DNA from: Pedobacter yonginensis
Lineage (GTDB): Bacteria > Bacteroidota > Bacteroidia > Sphingobacteriales > Sphingobacteriaceae
Direction of reading: 5' to 3'
Length of the DNA stretch: 64,000 nucleotides
Assembly (NCBI RefSeq): GCF_003173595.1
Contig: NZ_QGNZ01000003.1
Location: forward strand, 558,001 to 622,000
The position numbers were made by a program, and so were the translations under genes. Below the pieces are notes generated by a model. That model did no database searches and had not been told where the DNA came from. It saw nothing but the letters and a program-made list of their open reading frames with translations. Positions 52,337 through 61,635 of this stretch are shown here, in pieces. Position 1 is the stretch's first letter, and each line of letters starts with the position of its first letter.

Positions 52337-53472
52337 TATCTAACCATTCTGCCTTTCCAATTGTATTTCCCACTGTTTCCGGCAATGCCGATATAGACCA
52401 TATAAAGTATGTGCAACACATTTAAAATAGGGATTAAGATGAGTAAACTTCTACGCTTTGCAAAGCCAGTTACATCGTATAAAAATAAGGTTTCTAAAAT
52501 CATTTTAACCAATAACTGATAAAATGTGACAGTTAAAAACCCACTAAAAAACAGCCCAGCTATAAAATTACCCAGAATACTCAAATTAAAAATCCAAATT
52601 AAAACCCCTAAAACAATTATGGCCTTGTTTTTATACCGAGTACTTTTTGATGCCCACCTTTTCCGCTGCTCAATAAATGCACTTAGATTTTCTTTTGCAT
52701 GGGTATATACAATTGCTTCTCTATTTTTAAGGAAACCAATTTGATCTGGATATTTTGCTGCGATTTTGTGCAATAGCAATTCATCATCACCAGAAGCTAA
52801 ATCATCTATCCCCTGAAAGCCACCCACTTCATAAAAGGTCGCTTTCTCATAGGCTAAATTTGCACCATTACAGGTAGAAGGTTGCTTGTTCCCGATGGTA
52901 GATGCGCCCAAACCAATTAAGTATAAAAACTCCAACGATTGTAGTCTTTCGAAAAAGCTTTTCTCTTGAAAGTAAGCAACAGGCGAAGAAATCATCTTGA
53001 AATCCTTTTCCTCATATAAGCTAACAATTGTGGAAAGCCAATTTACACCCATTCTGCAATCAGCGTCAGTTGTAATAATTAAGTCGCCAATACAAGTTCC
53101 GATAGCGGTTTGAATTGCTTTTTTCTTATATGAGTTAAGTGCCCGATCTTCATTTAGCTTGATTAACTTAACCCCTCTATCTGAATAGCTCAGTACAATT
53201 TCTGCTGTACAATCTGTAGAATGATCATCGATAATGATAATTTCTGTTAAGCGCTTAGGATATTGTTGAGCGATTAAATCTTCGATGGTTTTGGTAATGT
53301 TATTCTCCTCATTTCGGGCAGCAACAATAATCGAAACTTTGGTTTTTGCCTCAGAATTTATCGGTGTGAAATAAATTAATTTATGCCAGCCTCTAATAAA
53401 ACTTAAGACCAGAATGCCATAAATTAAGGTTAATGCAGCCGATAAAAGACTAATGAGTTTTAGGATTTCCAA
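52336..53472 (-). CDS. Membrane-anchored glycosyltransferase family 2
   Basis: 378 residues. TM1 (about 5-25), then a GT-A domain with VSIIVAARNEENNI, IIIIDDHSTDCT, TTDADCRM (DxD) and ASGDDELLLHK, and the processive-type EQRKRWASK motif, followed by three or four C-terminal membrane segments. Likely adds sugars to lipid-linked or extracellular glycans. The start is a TTG (53472), lying inside the end of the upstream gene (23-bp overlap). Tight overlaps on both sides show one operon. Confidence 0.88.
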   Translation of the reverse strand: MEILKLISLLSAALTLIYGILVLSFIRGWHKLIYFTPINSEAKTKVSIIVAARNEENNITKTIEDLIAQQYPKRLTEIIIIDDHSTDCTAEIVLSYSDRGVKLIKLNEDRALNSYKKKAIQTAIGTCIGDLIITTDADCRMGVNWLSTIVSLYEEKDFKMISSPVAYFQEKSFFERLQSLEFLYLIGLGASTIGNKQPSTCNGANLAYEKATFYEVGGFQGIDDLASGDDELLLHKIAAKYPDQIGFLKNREAIVYTHAKENLSAFIEQRKRWASKSTRYKNKAIIVLGVLIWIFNLSILGNFIAGLFFSGFLTVTFYQLLVKMILETLFLYDVTGFAKRRSLLILIPILNVLHILYMVYIGIAGNSGKYNWKGRMVR

Positions 53473-54448
53473 AAAAATTAAGTTTAAAAACGAAATAAGT
53501 GCCTAATATAGCAGGAATAATAATATTTATCAGCCAAATACTTGCCGTACATGCAATAACCGCCACATGCTGATTGGTTACATGCTTAAACAATTCCACA
53601 GCGGTTACACTCCTAACCCCAACGTCAAAAAGATCTAAAGAGGGCAAAGCCGATTGAATTAGAAACAATAAACAGGTCATCATTACAATATCTGCGTACT
53701 GCAAACCTGGTACGAGCCAAACAAATAAGATAAAATATTGTGAACTAAAAACCATGTACCTAGCCAAGCAAAAAAGGATGATTTTAAATAGCTCGCCTTT
53801 TCTATATCGACCTAAAATGCTATAAAATTTCTTATACTTTCTGGTTAGTTTGAAGGATAATAAAATTCCGTTGAGCCATTGTATGTTGAAGTAGAAGACA
53901 ATAAAAAACAAACAAAAAGCAGAAGCCAACACAACTACAGCCATAAACATCAAATGATCTATTGGAATAAATCTGTAAATGAAAAAACAGGCTGCAATTG
54001 CCCCGAAAACGTTCGTAAGAACGAGTTGACCAATATTGCCAACTGTCATGGCCACAATGCCTACAATGCGCCTCTTGGGTGATAAGAAGAAAACTCGTCC
54101 ACCGTATTCGCCCAAACGGTTTGGAGTAAAAATGGCCAAGGTTAGGCCACAAAAAACCGATTCAATTGCCCGCCAAAAGCTAATGCGCTCTATATGACTC
54201 ATCAACCTTTTCCACTTGGCCGCTTCTAAAATCCAGTTCACCAGCATTAAGGAGAAAACCAAACCAATTACAAAAAAAATCTCTGCACCGCCAATATCCT
54301 TTAAAAGCCCTTCAAAATTTTGTAGATTTTTGTTTGCTACAATTTTATGATAGATAAACCAAAAAGCAAATAATACAATTGCGGCCTTTATTAGAATGGA
54401 TAATATTTTTTTGTGCTTACCTGTCAAGATTTTCCTTTTAGTTTGCAA
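53450..54448 (-). CDS. Lysylphosphatidylglycerol synthase-type TM protein (UPF0104)
   Basis: About 332 residues with eight or nine hydrophobic segments, matching the LPG_synthase_TM (AglD/MprF membrane part) group: FRAIESVFCGLTLAIFTP-like segment (here FWRAIESVFCGLTLAIFTP) and NRLGEYGGRVFFL. No ATG is available; the frame begins after a TAA with a TTG at 54448, or at a second TTG eight codons later. Proteins of this type often accompany glycosyltransferases and act in flipping or modifying lipid-linked sugars. Divergent from ruvC with 2 bp between the two start codons. Confidence 0.83.
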   Translation of the reverse strand: MQTKRKILTGKHKKILSILIKAAIVLFAFWFIYHKIVANKNLQNFEGLLKDIGGAEIFFVIGLVFSLMLVNWILEAAKWKRLMSHIERISFWRAIESVFCGLTLAIFTPNRLGEYGGRVFFLSPKRRIVGIVAMTVGNIGQLVLTNVFGAIAACFFIYRFIPIDHLMFMAVVVLASAFCLFFIVFYFNIQWLNGILLSFKLTRKYKKFYSILGRYRKGELFKIILFCLARYMVFSSQYFILFVWLVPGLQYADIVMMTCLLFLIQSALPSLDLFDVGVRSVTAVELFKHVTNQHVAVIACTASIWLINIIIPAILGTYFVFKLNFFGNPKTH

Positions 54449-54450
54449 AT

Positions 54451-55056
54451 ATGCTTAATATTGCTGTAATGTTGAACGAAAAAAAGGAACGCGTCATTAT
54501 GGGCATAGATCCAGGCACTGCGGTGATGGGCTATGGCGTAATCTTGGAGAAGGGAAATAAAACAGAGTTAATTAGTTTGGGCGTTGTAAAAATGACTCAT
54601 CTAGATGATCCATTTTTAAAACTTCAAAGAATTTTCGAAAAGACAGTCGTTCTAATTGATCAATATAAGCCCGATGTTTTGGCTATTGAAGCCCCATTTT
54701 ATGGAAAAAACATACAGGTACTTTTAAAATTGGGCCGAGCACAAGGCATTGCAATCGCAGCCGCCCTATCTCGCAATATTTCGGTAACCGAATATTCTCC
54801 AAGAAAAATTAAACAATCCATTACAGGCAATGGCAACGCCACTAAAGAACAAGTTGCATCGATGTTGCAAAGATTGCTAAACTTTAAAGAAACCCCCGAA
54901 TTTTTAGATGCTACCGATGGCTTGGCTGTTGCCATGTGCCATTCCTTCCAGAAAATTACCAGTGGTGGGAAATCAAAAACCTACTCCGGTTGGGAATCTT
55001 TCGTAAGCGATAATAAGACCAAAGTTAAGGGCTTAACTGTAAAAGCGAAGAAATAG
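54451..55056 (+). CDS. ruvC: Crossover junction endodeoxyribonuclease RuvC
   Basis: Resolves Holliday junctions with RuvAB. 201 residues (195 from the second ATG, 54469). The four acidic active-site positions are visible: VIMGIDPGTAVMGYGV, LAIEAPFYGKN and the C-terminal EFLDATDGLAVAMCH pair. Slightly longer than E. coli RuvC because of a Lys-rich C-terminal tail. It is divergent from the UPF0104 gene, so the promoter must overlap that gene's coding start. Confidence 0.95.
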   Translation: MLNIAVMLNEKKERVIMGIDPGTAVMGYGVILEKGNKTELISLGVVKMTHLDDPFLKLQRIFEKTVVLIDQYKPDVLAIEAPFYGKNIQVLLKLGRAQGIAIAAALSRNISVTEYSPRKIKQSITGNGNATKEQVASMLQRLLNFKETPEFLDATDGLAVAMCHSFQKITSGGKSKTYSGWESFVSDNKTKVKGLTVKAKK

Positions 55057-55138
55057 CAACTTAACCCGTAATTTAAATATTGCTGCTTAAAATCAATCAA
55101 ATAAGGATACCATTTATTGGAAAGCAAATACAGATGCA

Positions 55139-55225
55139 TTTGGGCAAAAGCAGTCCCGCCATTCGCTATAGCCCTTCATTGCATTTCGGGGCTGCCGCTT
55201 CTGTCGGGTTTAAGCACGCAGGTTT
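55139..55225. repeat. REP-like GC-rich intergenic repeat copy
   Basis: Contains GCAGTCCCGCCATTCGCTATA and then GGGGCTGCCGCTTCTGTCGGG in segments; the minus strand of the 33.5-34.2 kb elements reads GCAGTCCCGCTTTTCGTTAT and GGGGATGCCACTACAATCGGG. So it is the same family without the inverted ends. A 62-codon open frame here is an accident of the repeat. The remainder of 55057-55412 has no gene. Confidence 0.75.
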
Positions 55226-55347
55226 ACTAAAGCAAGGCTCAAAGCCAGAACTTTACATATACAGTTAATGTAATTGCCAAAACATTAGGAGTTAAAACCA
55301 AGAAGTGTGCGCGCATAACAAATAAAACTATTGGCATTTTATAAGAA

Positions 55348-55382
55348 ACTCTATGTTTCGAAGAAAATACGAAACATAGAGT
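55348..55382. repeat. Perfect 13-bp hairpin
   Basis: ACTCTATGTTTCG and CGAAACATAGAGT pair perfectly around a 9-base A-rich loop (55361-55369). There is no T run. It is 30 bp downstream of the DUF4349 stop codon, followed by CGTACCAT, the sequence that also ends the 21127 hairpin. Confidence 0.6.
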
Positions 55383-55412
55383 CGTACCATTTGTGCTTGC
55401 CTATTTGGCCAT

Positions 55413-56258
55413 TTAAGCTTGGCTATGTTTCCGTTTGTAAACCTTAAAACCTATAAAAGCCATAAGCCCCAATAAAATGAGCACCCAAGAACTTGCTAAA
55501 AACAATACAACTTCTTGAAACATTTGCCAGCCAGAGTTGAGACCCATTCCCAAGCGATTGAAAAAAGCTGGTCGGTTGGCGCTCAAATTATCATTCGCTA
55601 CGATAACTTTTCTAACCCCTTTATCTTGATAAAAACTAAGCGTTACCGTACTTAACTTACTCTTATCATTGATGTTTAGATTGTCCATTTTCCGATCTAC
55701 AATTTCATCTTTCATTTGGATCACTTCATTGGCTGATTTTGCATTTTTAGCTGCAATCTGCTTTTCAACATTTAATCCTTCTTCTCTATTTTTTGTTTTT
55801 AAGCGATTGCGCAAATATTCTATGCTCTGGTCATCAGCCTGCATTTTCGCACTATCTACTTGCTCAGCAGATTTTGCTAATAAATCGCTAAAAATATTAA
55901 GGTAAGTTGGTGGTATTTTGGCAATGATTACGCCTTCTGATTTGAATACTGTGGTTTCTTGCAAAGAGTCGGTTGTGTAAGCAACGCGTTCTCGGTTTAA
56001 GATTGTACTTTGGATGGTAGATTCTACGATTGAGCCATCAAGATCGGCTACAATTTTACTAATTTCGAGTTTGGTTTTAACAGCATCTTTAACTTTAAAC
56101 CGCATATCTGCCGTTTTTATTACCTTTCTGGCCAATTCATTTTGAGCAGTTTCCTGCTCATCATTCGCTGAAACGATGTCTGCTGATTCTGATTTTTTTT
56201 CGCTATTGCAGCCAAATAATATGGCACATAAGGCCAAAGCAATAATATTCCTTTTCAT
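55413..56258 (-). CDS. DUF4349 lipoprotein
   Basis: 281 residues. Lipobox LFGC with Cys17. The body shows the DUF4349 order: a beta-rich N-terminal part (IKTADMRFKVKDAVKTKLEI), a long helical coiled-coil middle (RNRLKTKNREEGLNVEKQIAAK in parts), a second beta part and a C-terminal membrane segment (VVLFLASSWVLILLGLMAF) with a basic tail. Having both a lipid anchor and a transmembrane end suggests inner-membrane attachment. Function unknown. Confidence 0.85.
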   Translation of the reverse strand: MKRNIIALALCAILFGCNSEKKSESADIVSANDEQETAQNELARKVIKTADMRFKVKDAVKTKLEISKIVADLDGSIVESTIQSTILNRERVAYTTDSLQETTVFKSEGVIIAKIPPTYLNIFSDLLAKSAEQVDSAKMQADDQSIEYLRNRLKTKNREEGLNVEKQIAAKNAKSANEVIQMKDEIVDRKMDNLNINDKSKLSTVTLSFYQDKGVRKVIVANDNLSANRPAFFNRLGMGLNSGWQMFQEVVLFLASSWVLILLGLMAFIGFKVYKRKHSQA

Positions 56259-56456
56259 GATTTCGTGGTTCTAAAAATGTTATCATTTTAAAATATTGCT
56301 TCAAATGGCCATTAGAAGTTAGACGCTTATGGTTAGTTTTTCAACGTCTTATTTCCCCTTTATACAGAAATTTGATTTAGGTAACCCGTTAGCTGAAAGC
56401 ACATGTCAATAGCCCTTGTAAACCTTGTTTTTCAACAAAAAGCAAGGGGCAAAAAA

Positions 56457-56487
56457 AAGCCGATTATGAAAATTCACAATCGGCTTT
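56457..56487 (-). terminator. Terminator of the small membrane protein gene
   Basis: On the minus strand AAGCCGATT-(12)-AATCGGCTT is followed by TTTTTT. It is 26 bp after the stop at 56513. A second imperfect hairpin (CTTGCTTTTTG..AAAACAAGG) lies just downstream at 56423-56447. Confidence 0.85.
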
Positions 56488-56512
56488 CGATATTTTTTAT
56501 ATGAAGTTTTTC

Positions 56513-56728
56513 TTATGCGTCTAAAATTTTGAAAACACCTTTGATGCAAATAACCGCACCGATAAATAAGATAATCCAAGAAACTAAAGATAAAACCCAA
56601 GAATCAAATGCAAAACGTGCATAAGTACCAACCATGCAAACCAGTACGCCAAAAATCATCATTTTATAAATACCTGGCTGGTTAGCCGTTTTCATGCTTT
56701 CTGTATTGTGTTTTAATTCGTTTTCCAT
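56513..56728 (-). CDS. Small two-helix membrane protein
   Basis: 71 residues from ATG 56728 (an upstream start would add 9 residues). After a short charged N-terminus there are two hydrophobic segments (KMMIFGVLVCMVGTYARF and WVLSLVSWIILFIGAVICI) separated by a short loop. It has its own terminator, so it is expressed on its own. No family recognised. Confidence 0.7.
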   Translation of the reverse strand: MENELKHNTESMKTANQPGIYKMMIFGVLVCMVGTYARFAFDSWVLSLVSWIILFIGAVICIKGVFKILDA

Positions 56729-56788
56729 AATGAATTTTATTTTATGATGTTGCAAAAGTAATACTTATTGCTGAATATTTATAAATAC

Positions 56789-57553
56789 TTAGTAACTTTT
56801 TAACCGTTCTAAACGTTGTTGTGCTTTATCTTTTTCACTTAGCTTTTCGCCTTGATACAAAGGTTTTTCCCAATCGCCATACATTGGGTTGGGCAAAACA
56901 ATAAATTTAGTTCCAAACAGTGCTTGGTTGCTACCAACTTGTTCAAATGTATTCTTACCATCGCGATAGAAAACGTTGCTAAAATCGCTTAAGTTATCTC
57001 CGCAAAGCAATAAGATGTTGTGCGTTTCAGCAATCTTCTGCCGGCGGGGCTCTTTATTAGATGTACCCTTAGCAACTAACAAATGAGCATCATCCGCATA
57101 CGGGAACCCATAATTTTGAAGATTTTTTAGCGTTGCTGGATAATCCTTTTCATCACGATTGCTCACATAAAAGGTTTCAATTTGTTTGGTTGCTGCAAAT
57201 TTTAAAAAAGCCAAAGCACCCGGTACCGTATCGGCTTGAGATAGATTGGTCCACTGCGTCCAATCGGTAGGGCTATAACTTAAATCTTTTTTAATTTCAT
57301 GGCCTTGAAATGGAGAGTTGTCTAAAACGGTTTCATCAATATCAACAATGATGCAATTTGGTTTCTTGCTGGTATTTGCCCATAGCGCTTCCTTAAGGGA
57401 AAAGCGAGCGAAATTATAGGCTTGGAAACACAAGGCCCTGTACTCACCAGATGTTTGTTGCCATAGCACAGCATTTGTGTAGTCTCTGGCTGGAGATTGA
57501 GCCTGAGCACCAGTTGAGAGCAGCACTAAAACGATAAAAATATATTTTTTCAT
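56789..57553 (-). CDS. 5'-nucleotidase, lipoprotein e(P4)-type acid phosphatase (class C)
   Basis: 254 residues from ATG 57553 (an upstream frame extension lacks a leader). A signal peptide ends at AQAQ but without a lipobox Cys. The HAD class C motifs are clear: IIVDIDETVLDNSPFQ (nucleophile and second Asp), FYVSNRDE (motif 2) and LLCGDNLSDFS (motif 4). Expected to dephosphorylate nucleotides in the periplasm. It overlaps nothing; the DUF4143 ATPase lies upstream. Confidence 0.9.
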   Translation of the reverse strand: MKKYIFIVLVLLSTGAQAQSPARDYTNAVLWQQTSGEYRALCFQAYNFARFSLKEALWANTSKKPNCIIVDIDETVLDNSPFQGHEIKKDLSYSPTDWTQWTNLSQADTVPGALAFLKFAATKQIETFYVSNRDEKDYPATLKNLQNYGFPYADDAHLLVAKGTSNKEPRRQKIAETHNILLLCGDNLSDFSNVFYRDGKNTFEQVGSNQALFGTKFIVLPNPMYGDWEKPLYQGEKLSEKDKAQQRLERLKSY

Positions 57554-57595
57554 GATTGGAGAAATAACAGACAAAGACAACAAGCCTACTTTAAA

Positions 57596-58723
57596 CTAAG
57601 TTTTTAAAAAAATACCTCTTTCTGCTTTTGATAAAATTAATACTTCTGCTTTTGGGTAAGCCTGTGTAAAGGTAACCGGTATTTTATTTTTACCTTTTTC
57701 ATTCCATTTAAATTCTACAGCCAAAAGTCGTTGATCGGTTTGTTCGATATAATCTATTTCCTGCTGCTGGGTGGTACGCCAAAAAAAAGTTTGGGCTTCG
57801 AGTTGATTTTGTTGCAAATATTTAATCCGCTCTGCAATCATATAATTTTCAAATAAAGCACCAACATCATTCCTATTTGATAAAGAACTAAAGTTTCGGG
57901 TAACGGCATTTACTATCCCGGTATCGTAGAAATAGATTTTCTTATTCTTTTTAATTTCATTCCTGACATTACCAGAAAAAGCATGTAGTGTAAAAATAAC
58001 AAACGATTTTTCCAATAAACTGATATACTTTTCTACTGTTTTTTGATCAGCCTTTACCAACTGAGCCAGTTCAGAAAAGTTAACTTCGCTTCCAATCTGC
58101 AAGGCTAAAGCTTTCACAATTTTCTCAAACAGTAAAGGTTTCTTTACCTCTTCCAAAGCAAATAAATCTTTATATAGATAACTATCAGCCAATAATTTTA
58201 AGTGCTCTTCTGCGTGTTGAGGGTCATTAATCACTTCGGGATAAGAGCCGTAAATTAAACGCTGTTCTATAAACCTTTCTTCAGTAATAAAATCGGTATG
58301 ATTAACCAGTTCCGCATACGAAAATGGTAAAAGCATCATTTCATACTTTCTTCCCGTTAAGGGTTCGTTAATTTTATCAGACAACTCAAAAGCCGAAGAT
58401 CCTGTTGCGATGACCTGAACACTTTTAAATCGATCAACGATAATCTTGATTAATAAACCAACTTCAGAAATCCGCTGTGCCTCATCTATAAAAAGTATTT
58501 CATAATCGCCAAGCAATTGTGCAATCTGCGTAGCATTTGGTTTAGCTAAACGCTCCCTTACATCAGCATCATCACCGTTAAGGTACAAAGTCTTTTTATT
58601 AACTTCCGCCAATAATTGCTCTACAAAGGTTGTCTTACCCGTTTGTCGAGGGCCAAAAACGATGAAAGCCTTCCCTCTAAAAAGCCGTGCCAAAGCATAG
58701 TCAATTTGTTTTCTAACAATCAT
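57596..58723 (-). CDS. AAA ATPase of the AAA_14/DUF4143 family
   Basis: 375 residues. Walker A FGPRQTGKTTF, Walker B ILFIDEAQR, and a DUF4143 C-terminal half. A winged-helix-like middle (VNFSELAQLVKADQKTVEKYISLLEKSF in parts) precedes a fold ending in EIDYI...LAVEFKW, which has the Asp and Glu-x-Lys arrangement of PD-(D/E)xK nucleases. Members are frequent in Bacteroidota, often in many copies per genome, and their function is not established. Three palindromic 32-bp iterons lie directly upstream. Confidence 0.88.
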   Translation of the reverse strand: MIVRKQIDYALARLFRGKAFIVFGPRQTGKTTFVEQLLAEVNKKTLYLNGDDADVRERLAKPNATQIAQLLGDYEILFIDEAQRISEVGLLIKIIVDRFKSVQVIATGSSAFELSDKINEPLTGRKYEMMLLPFSYAELVNHTDFITEERFIEQRLIYGSYPEVINDPQHAEEHLKLLADSYLYKDLFALEEVKKPLLFEKIVKALALQIGSEVNFSELAQLVKADQKTVEKYISLLEKSFVIFTLHAFSGNVRNEIKKNKKIYFYDTGIVNAVTRNFSSLSNRNDVGALFENYMIAERIKYLQQNQLEAQTFFWRTTQQQEIDYIEQTDQRLLAVEFKWNEKGKNKIPVTFTQAYPKAEVLILSKAERGIFLKT

Positions 58724-58747
58724 ACCTTTTAATCAACATACAAAAGT

Positions 58748-58835
58748 ATAATAATTCTGGATTACAATCCAATAAAAACATAATAATTTTGGATTAAAAT
58801 CCAAAATAATCATAATAATTTTGGATTTGAGAATT
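58748..58835. repeat. Three 32-bp palindromic iterons upstream of the DUF4143 ATPase gene
   Basis: Units begin at 58748, 58780 and 58812 with exactly 32-bp spacing. Each begins ATAATAATTyTGGATT. Unit 1 is the palindrome TGGATT-AC-AATCCA, unit 2 the perfect TTTTGGATT-AA-AATCCAAAA, and unit 3 only the left half-site. They lie 25-112 bp before the start codon at 58723. Confidence 0.85.
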
Positions 58836-58840
58836 AGTGA

Positions 58841-58875
58841 AAAATAAAAAAGCCCATTCTTTGCAGAAATGGGCC
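58841..58875 (-). terminator. Terminator of the ATP synthase operon
   Basis: On the minus strand GCCCAT-(11)-ATGGGC is followed by TTTTTTATTTT. It lies about 36 bp after the atpG stop. Confidence 0.85.
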
Positions 58876-58910
58876 TTGATATTTTTAAATCTTTTTAAAG
58901 GATTTTGTTA

Positions 58911-59795
58911 TTATCCATTCAATGCGGCTGCACCACTTACAATCTCCGTTAATTCTGTCGTAATCGCGGCCTGGCGGGCTTGGTTATAAGAAAGCTTTAA
59001 TGCTTTCAATAATTCACCAGCATTTTCAGTTGCTTTATCCATTGATGTCATACGTGCACCATGTTCAGATGCATGAGAATCTAACACAGCTTTATACAAT
59101 TGAATTTTAACCGATTTAGGAATTAACTGTTCAACAATTTCTTCTTGTGATGGTTCCAAAATGTAATCTACATTGGTTGATTTTGTTTCAACCTTTGTTT
59201 CTTCGGCTTTTGGCAATGGCAACAATTGCTCAGAAGTAATAATTTGAACAGCTGCATTTTTAAAACGATTGTAAACTACTTCAACTTTATCAAAATCACC
59301 TTTAATAAACCCAGCCATGATGGCATCTGTAATTTTGGTTACATTTTCGAAAGTTAAAGCCGAATAAAGCTCGTTGTTATTACCAATAACTTTATAATTA
59401 CGTTTTTCGTAAAAATCTTGTGTTTTCTTACCGATAGAAATAATGCTCACATTACCGTTTTTCAACTGTTCGCTATATTTTTCAGCAATTAAATTATTGG
59501 CCGCTTTAATTACGTTCATGTTAAAAGCACCAGCCAAACCACGGTTTGATGATACGGTAACAATCAAAACCTTATTCGGTTCACGCTCTTGAATAAAAGG
59601 CGACGAAGAACCCTCTAAACTAGCAGATAGATTACCTAAAATCTCTTTCAGTTTAGTTGCATAAGGACGTAAAGCGATAATTGCATTGGTTGCACGCTTC
59701 AACTTCGCTGCCGAAACCATTTTCATAGCCTTGGTAATCTGCTGGGTTGATTGTACCGATGCGATTCGGTTTCTTACTTCTTTTAAATTAGCCAT
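58911..59795 (-). CDS. atpG: F1F0 ATP synthase gamma subunit
   Basis: Central rotor shaft of F1. 294 residues. N-terminal helix MANLKEVRNRIASVQSTQQITKAMKMVSAAK and C-terminal helix ARQAAITTELTEIVSGAAA are the highly conserved pair. Last gene of the operon and followed by a terminator. The catalytic subunit beta and epsilon (atpDC) are not here, as in other Bacteroidota where they form a separate operon. Confidence 0.96.
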   Translation of the reverse strand: MANLKEVRNRIASVQSTQQITKAMKMVSAAKLKRATNAIIALRPYATKLKEILGNLSASLEGSSSPFIQEREPNKVLIVTVSSNRGLAGAFNMNVIKAANNLIAEKYSEQLKNGNVSIISIGKKTQDFYEKRNYKVIGNNNELYSALTFENVTKITDAIMAGFIKGDFDKVEVVYNRFKNAAVQIITSEQLLPLPKAEETKVETKSTNVDYILEPSQEEIVEQLIPKSVKIQLYKAVLDSHASEHGARMTSMDKATENAGELLKALKLSYNQARQAAITTELTEIVSGAAALNG

Positions 59796-59803
59796 TCTTT
59801 TTT

Positions 59804-59947
59804 AGTATCGAGTATTAAGTATCGAGCATAGATTTGGATTTGGGTCCAGACTGCTATTCGAAACTCAGTAACCTGTATCTAATTAGTTTATTTTAGCAGT
59901 ATCAAGTAACAAGATTGTTTTAAAAAAATTCGTCTTGATACTTGATA
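59804..59947. repeat. Heptanucleotide remnants, ATACTT type, atpA-atpG gap
   Basis: AGTATCG, AGTATTA, AGTATCG, AGCATAG (59804-59831) and, further on, AGTATCA, AGTAACA (59898-59911) and CTTGATA, CTTGATA (59934-59947) in the opposite orientation. So the 170-bp gap has both orientations, able to pair. It matches the tetR-tolC array (rATACTT, 4811-4922). Confidence 0.75.
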
Positions 59948-59965
59948 CTAAAAACTCTATCCTTA

Positions 59966-61540
59966 TTAATATTTACTTGAAATCTCTTTCGCTACTGTAT
60001 CTAAAACTCCAGTAATGGTATCGTCAAACTTACCAGCTTTTAATGCCGCTAAAGTTTCCGGATGACGCATTTCCAATTGAGTTAAATATTCAGTTTCGAA
60101 TTCTTTTACCTTATCAACCGGAACGCTACGCATTAAGTTTTTAGTACCTGCATAAACAATAGCAACTTGTTTTTCTACCGTAAACGGTGTAAACTGTGCT
60201 TGTTTTAACATTTGTACGTTACGTGCACCTTTATCTAAAACAGATTTAGTTGCTGCATCTAAGTCAGAACCGAATTTAGAGAAAGCCTCTAGCTCACGGT
60301 ACTGCGCTTGATCTAACTTTAACGTACCTGCTACTTTCTTCATCGATTTAATTTGAGCATTACCACCCACACGTGATACCGAGATACCTACGTTAATTGC
60401 CGGACGAATACCTGAGTTGAACAAGTTCGACTCTAAGAAAATCTGACCATCAGTAATCGAAATTACGTTGGTTGGAATATATGCTGAAACGTCTCCCGCT
60501 TGGGTTTCGATAATAGGAAGTGCAGTTAACGAACCACCACCTTTAACAATATGACGGATAGATTCTGGCAAATCGTTCATTGCTTTAGCAATATCATCAT
60601 TTGCATTAATCTTAGCAGCCCTTTCTAACAAACGACTGTGTAAGTAGAAAACGTCTCCTGGATAAGCCTCACGACCTGGTGGACGGCGAAGCAACAACGA
60701 TACCTCACGGTAAGCAACTGCTTGTTTAGATAAATCATCATAAACAATTAAAGCTGGTTTACCCGTATCGCGGAAAAACTCACCAATTGCAGCACCTGCA
60801 AATGGAGCGTAAAACTGCATTGGAGCAGGGTCAGCAGCAGAAGCAGCAACAACAACAGTATATGGTAAAGCGCCATTTTCTTCTAGTGTACGTACAATGT
60901 TTGCAACGGTAGAGTTTTTCTGACCGATGGCTACATAAATACAGAACACAGGTTGGCCTGCTTCATAAAATTCTTTTTGATTAATAATAGTATCAATACA
61001 AACAGCAGTTTTACCAATTTGACGGTCACCGATAACCAACTCACGTTGACCACGACCAATTGGAATCATTGCATCAATTGCTTTAATACCTGTTTGTAAA
61101 GGCTCGTTTACTGGCTGGCGATAAATTACACCTGGCGCTTTACGCTCTAAAGGCATTTCGTAAGTTTCACCTAAAATTGGGCCTTTACCATCTAAAGGTA
61201 AACCCAAAGTGTTCACTACGCGGCCAAGCATACCTTCACCAACTTTAATAGAGGCAATTTTTTTGGTACGTTTAATGGTATCACCTTCTTTAATCTCGTC
61301 AGAAGCACCTAAAAGTACCACACCAACGTTATCTTCTTCAAGGTTTAATACAATCCCTTGTAATCCATTTGCAAATTCAACCAGCTCTCCCGATTGAACT
61401 TTAGTTAAACCGTAAACGCGGGCAATACCGTCGCCCACTTGCAACACGGTACCAACTTCTTCCAGTTCGGTTTCTGATTTAAAGCCCGCCAATTGCTGTC
61501 TGATAATTGCCGATACTTCGTCTGGTCTTACCTCTACCAT
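59966..61540 (-). CDS. atpA: F1F0 ATP synthase alpha subunit
   Basis: 524 residues. Regulatory nucleotide-binding F1 subunit. P-loop [10 protein letters not shown] and the stretch [20 protein letters not shown], the family signature [13 protein letters not shown] and N-terminal [18 protein letters not shown] are present. Length normal. It lies between atpH and atpG with gaps of about 210 and 170 bp, unusually long for an atp operon; both gaps hold heptanucleotide repeats. Confidence 0.97.
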   Translation of the reverse strand: MVEVRPDEVSAIIRQQLAGFKSETELEEVGTVLQVGDGIARVYGLTKVQSGELVEFANGLQGIVLNLEEDNVGVVLLGASDEIKEGDTIKRTKKIASIKVGEGMLGRVVNTLGLPLDGKGPILGETYEMPLERKAPGVIYRQPVNEPLQTGIKAIDAMIPIGRGQRELVIGDRQIGKTAVCIDTIINQKEFYEAGQPVFCIYVAIGQKNSTVANIVRTLEENGALPYTVVVAASAADPAPMQFYAPFAGAAIGEFFRDTGKPALIVYDDLSKQAVAYREVSLLLRRPPGREAYPGDVFYLHSRLLERAAKINANDDIAKAMNDLPESIRHIVKGGGSLTALPIIETQAGDVSAYIPTNVISITDGQIFLESNLFNSGIRPAINVGISVSRVGGNAQIKSMKKVAGTLKLDQAQYRELEAFSKFGSDLDAATKSVLDKGARNVQMLKQAQFTPFTVEKQVAIVYAGTKNLMRSVPVDKVKEFETEYLTQLEMRHPETLAALKAGKFDDTITGVLDTVAKEISSKY

Positions 61541-61600
61541 AATTTTAATTATATCTTTTTGTAAATGTAAATCTTGTAGTTCTTTTATTTTTGTCGTCCC

Positions 61601-61635
61601 GCTTTCTGCTTAAGCTTTTCGCTTTCAGCTTCAAA
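61601..61635. repeat. Heptanucleotide remnants, GCTGAAA type, atpH-atpA gap
   Basis: GCTTTCT, GCTTAAG, CTTTTCG, CTTTCAG, CTTCAAA: five units in register in a pyrimidine-rich segment. Reverse-complemented these read like the GCTGAAA/GCAAAAG units at 14.5-15.1 kb. The adjacent gap 61541-61600 and 61636-61749 has no gene. Confidence 0.6.

Noticed and set aside
55080..55268. A 62-codon plus-strand open frame after ruvC
   Set aside because: Coincides with a copy of the dispersed GC-rich repeat; the translation (SPAIRYSPS..) resembles that of the other repeat copies and not a protein family.
58748..58835. Possible CRISPR or origin iterons
   Set aside because: Only three units without variable spacers, and no replication gene; position before the ATPase gene fits an operator better.
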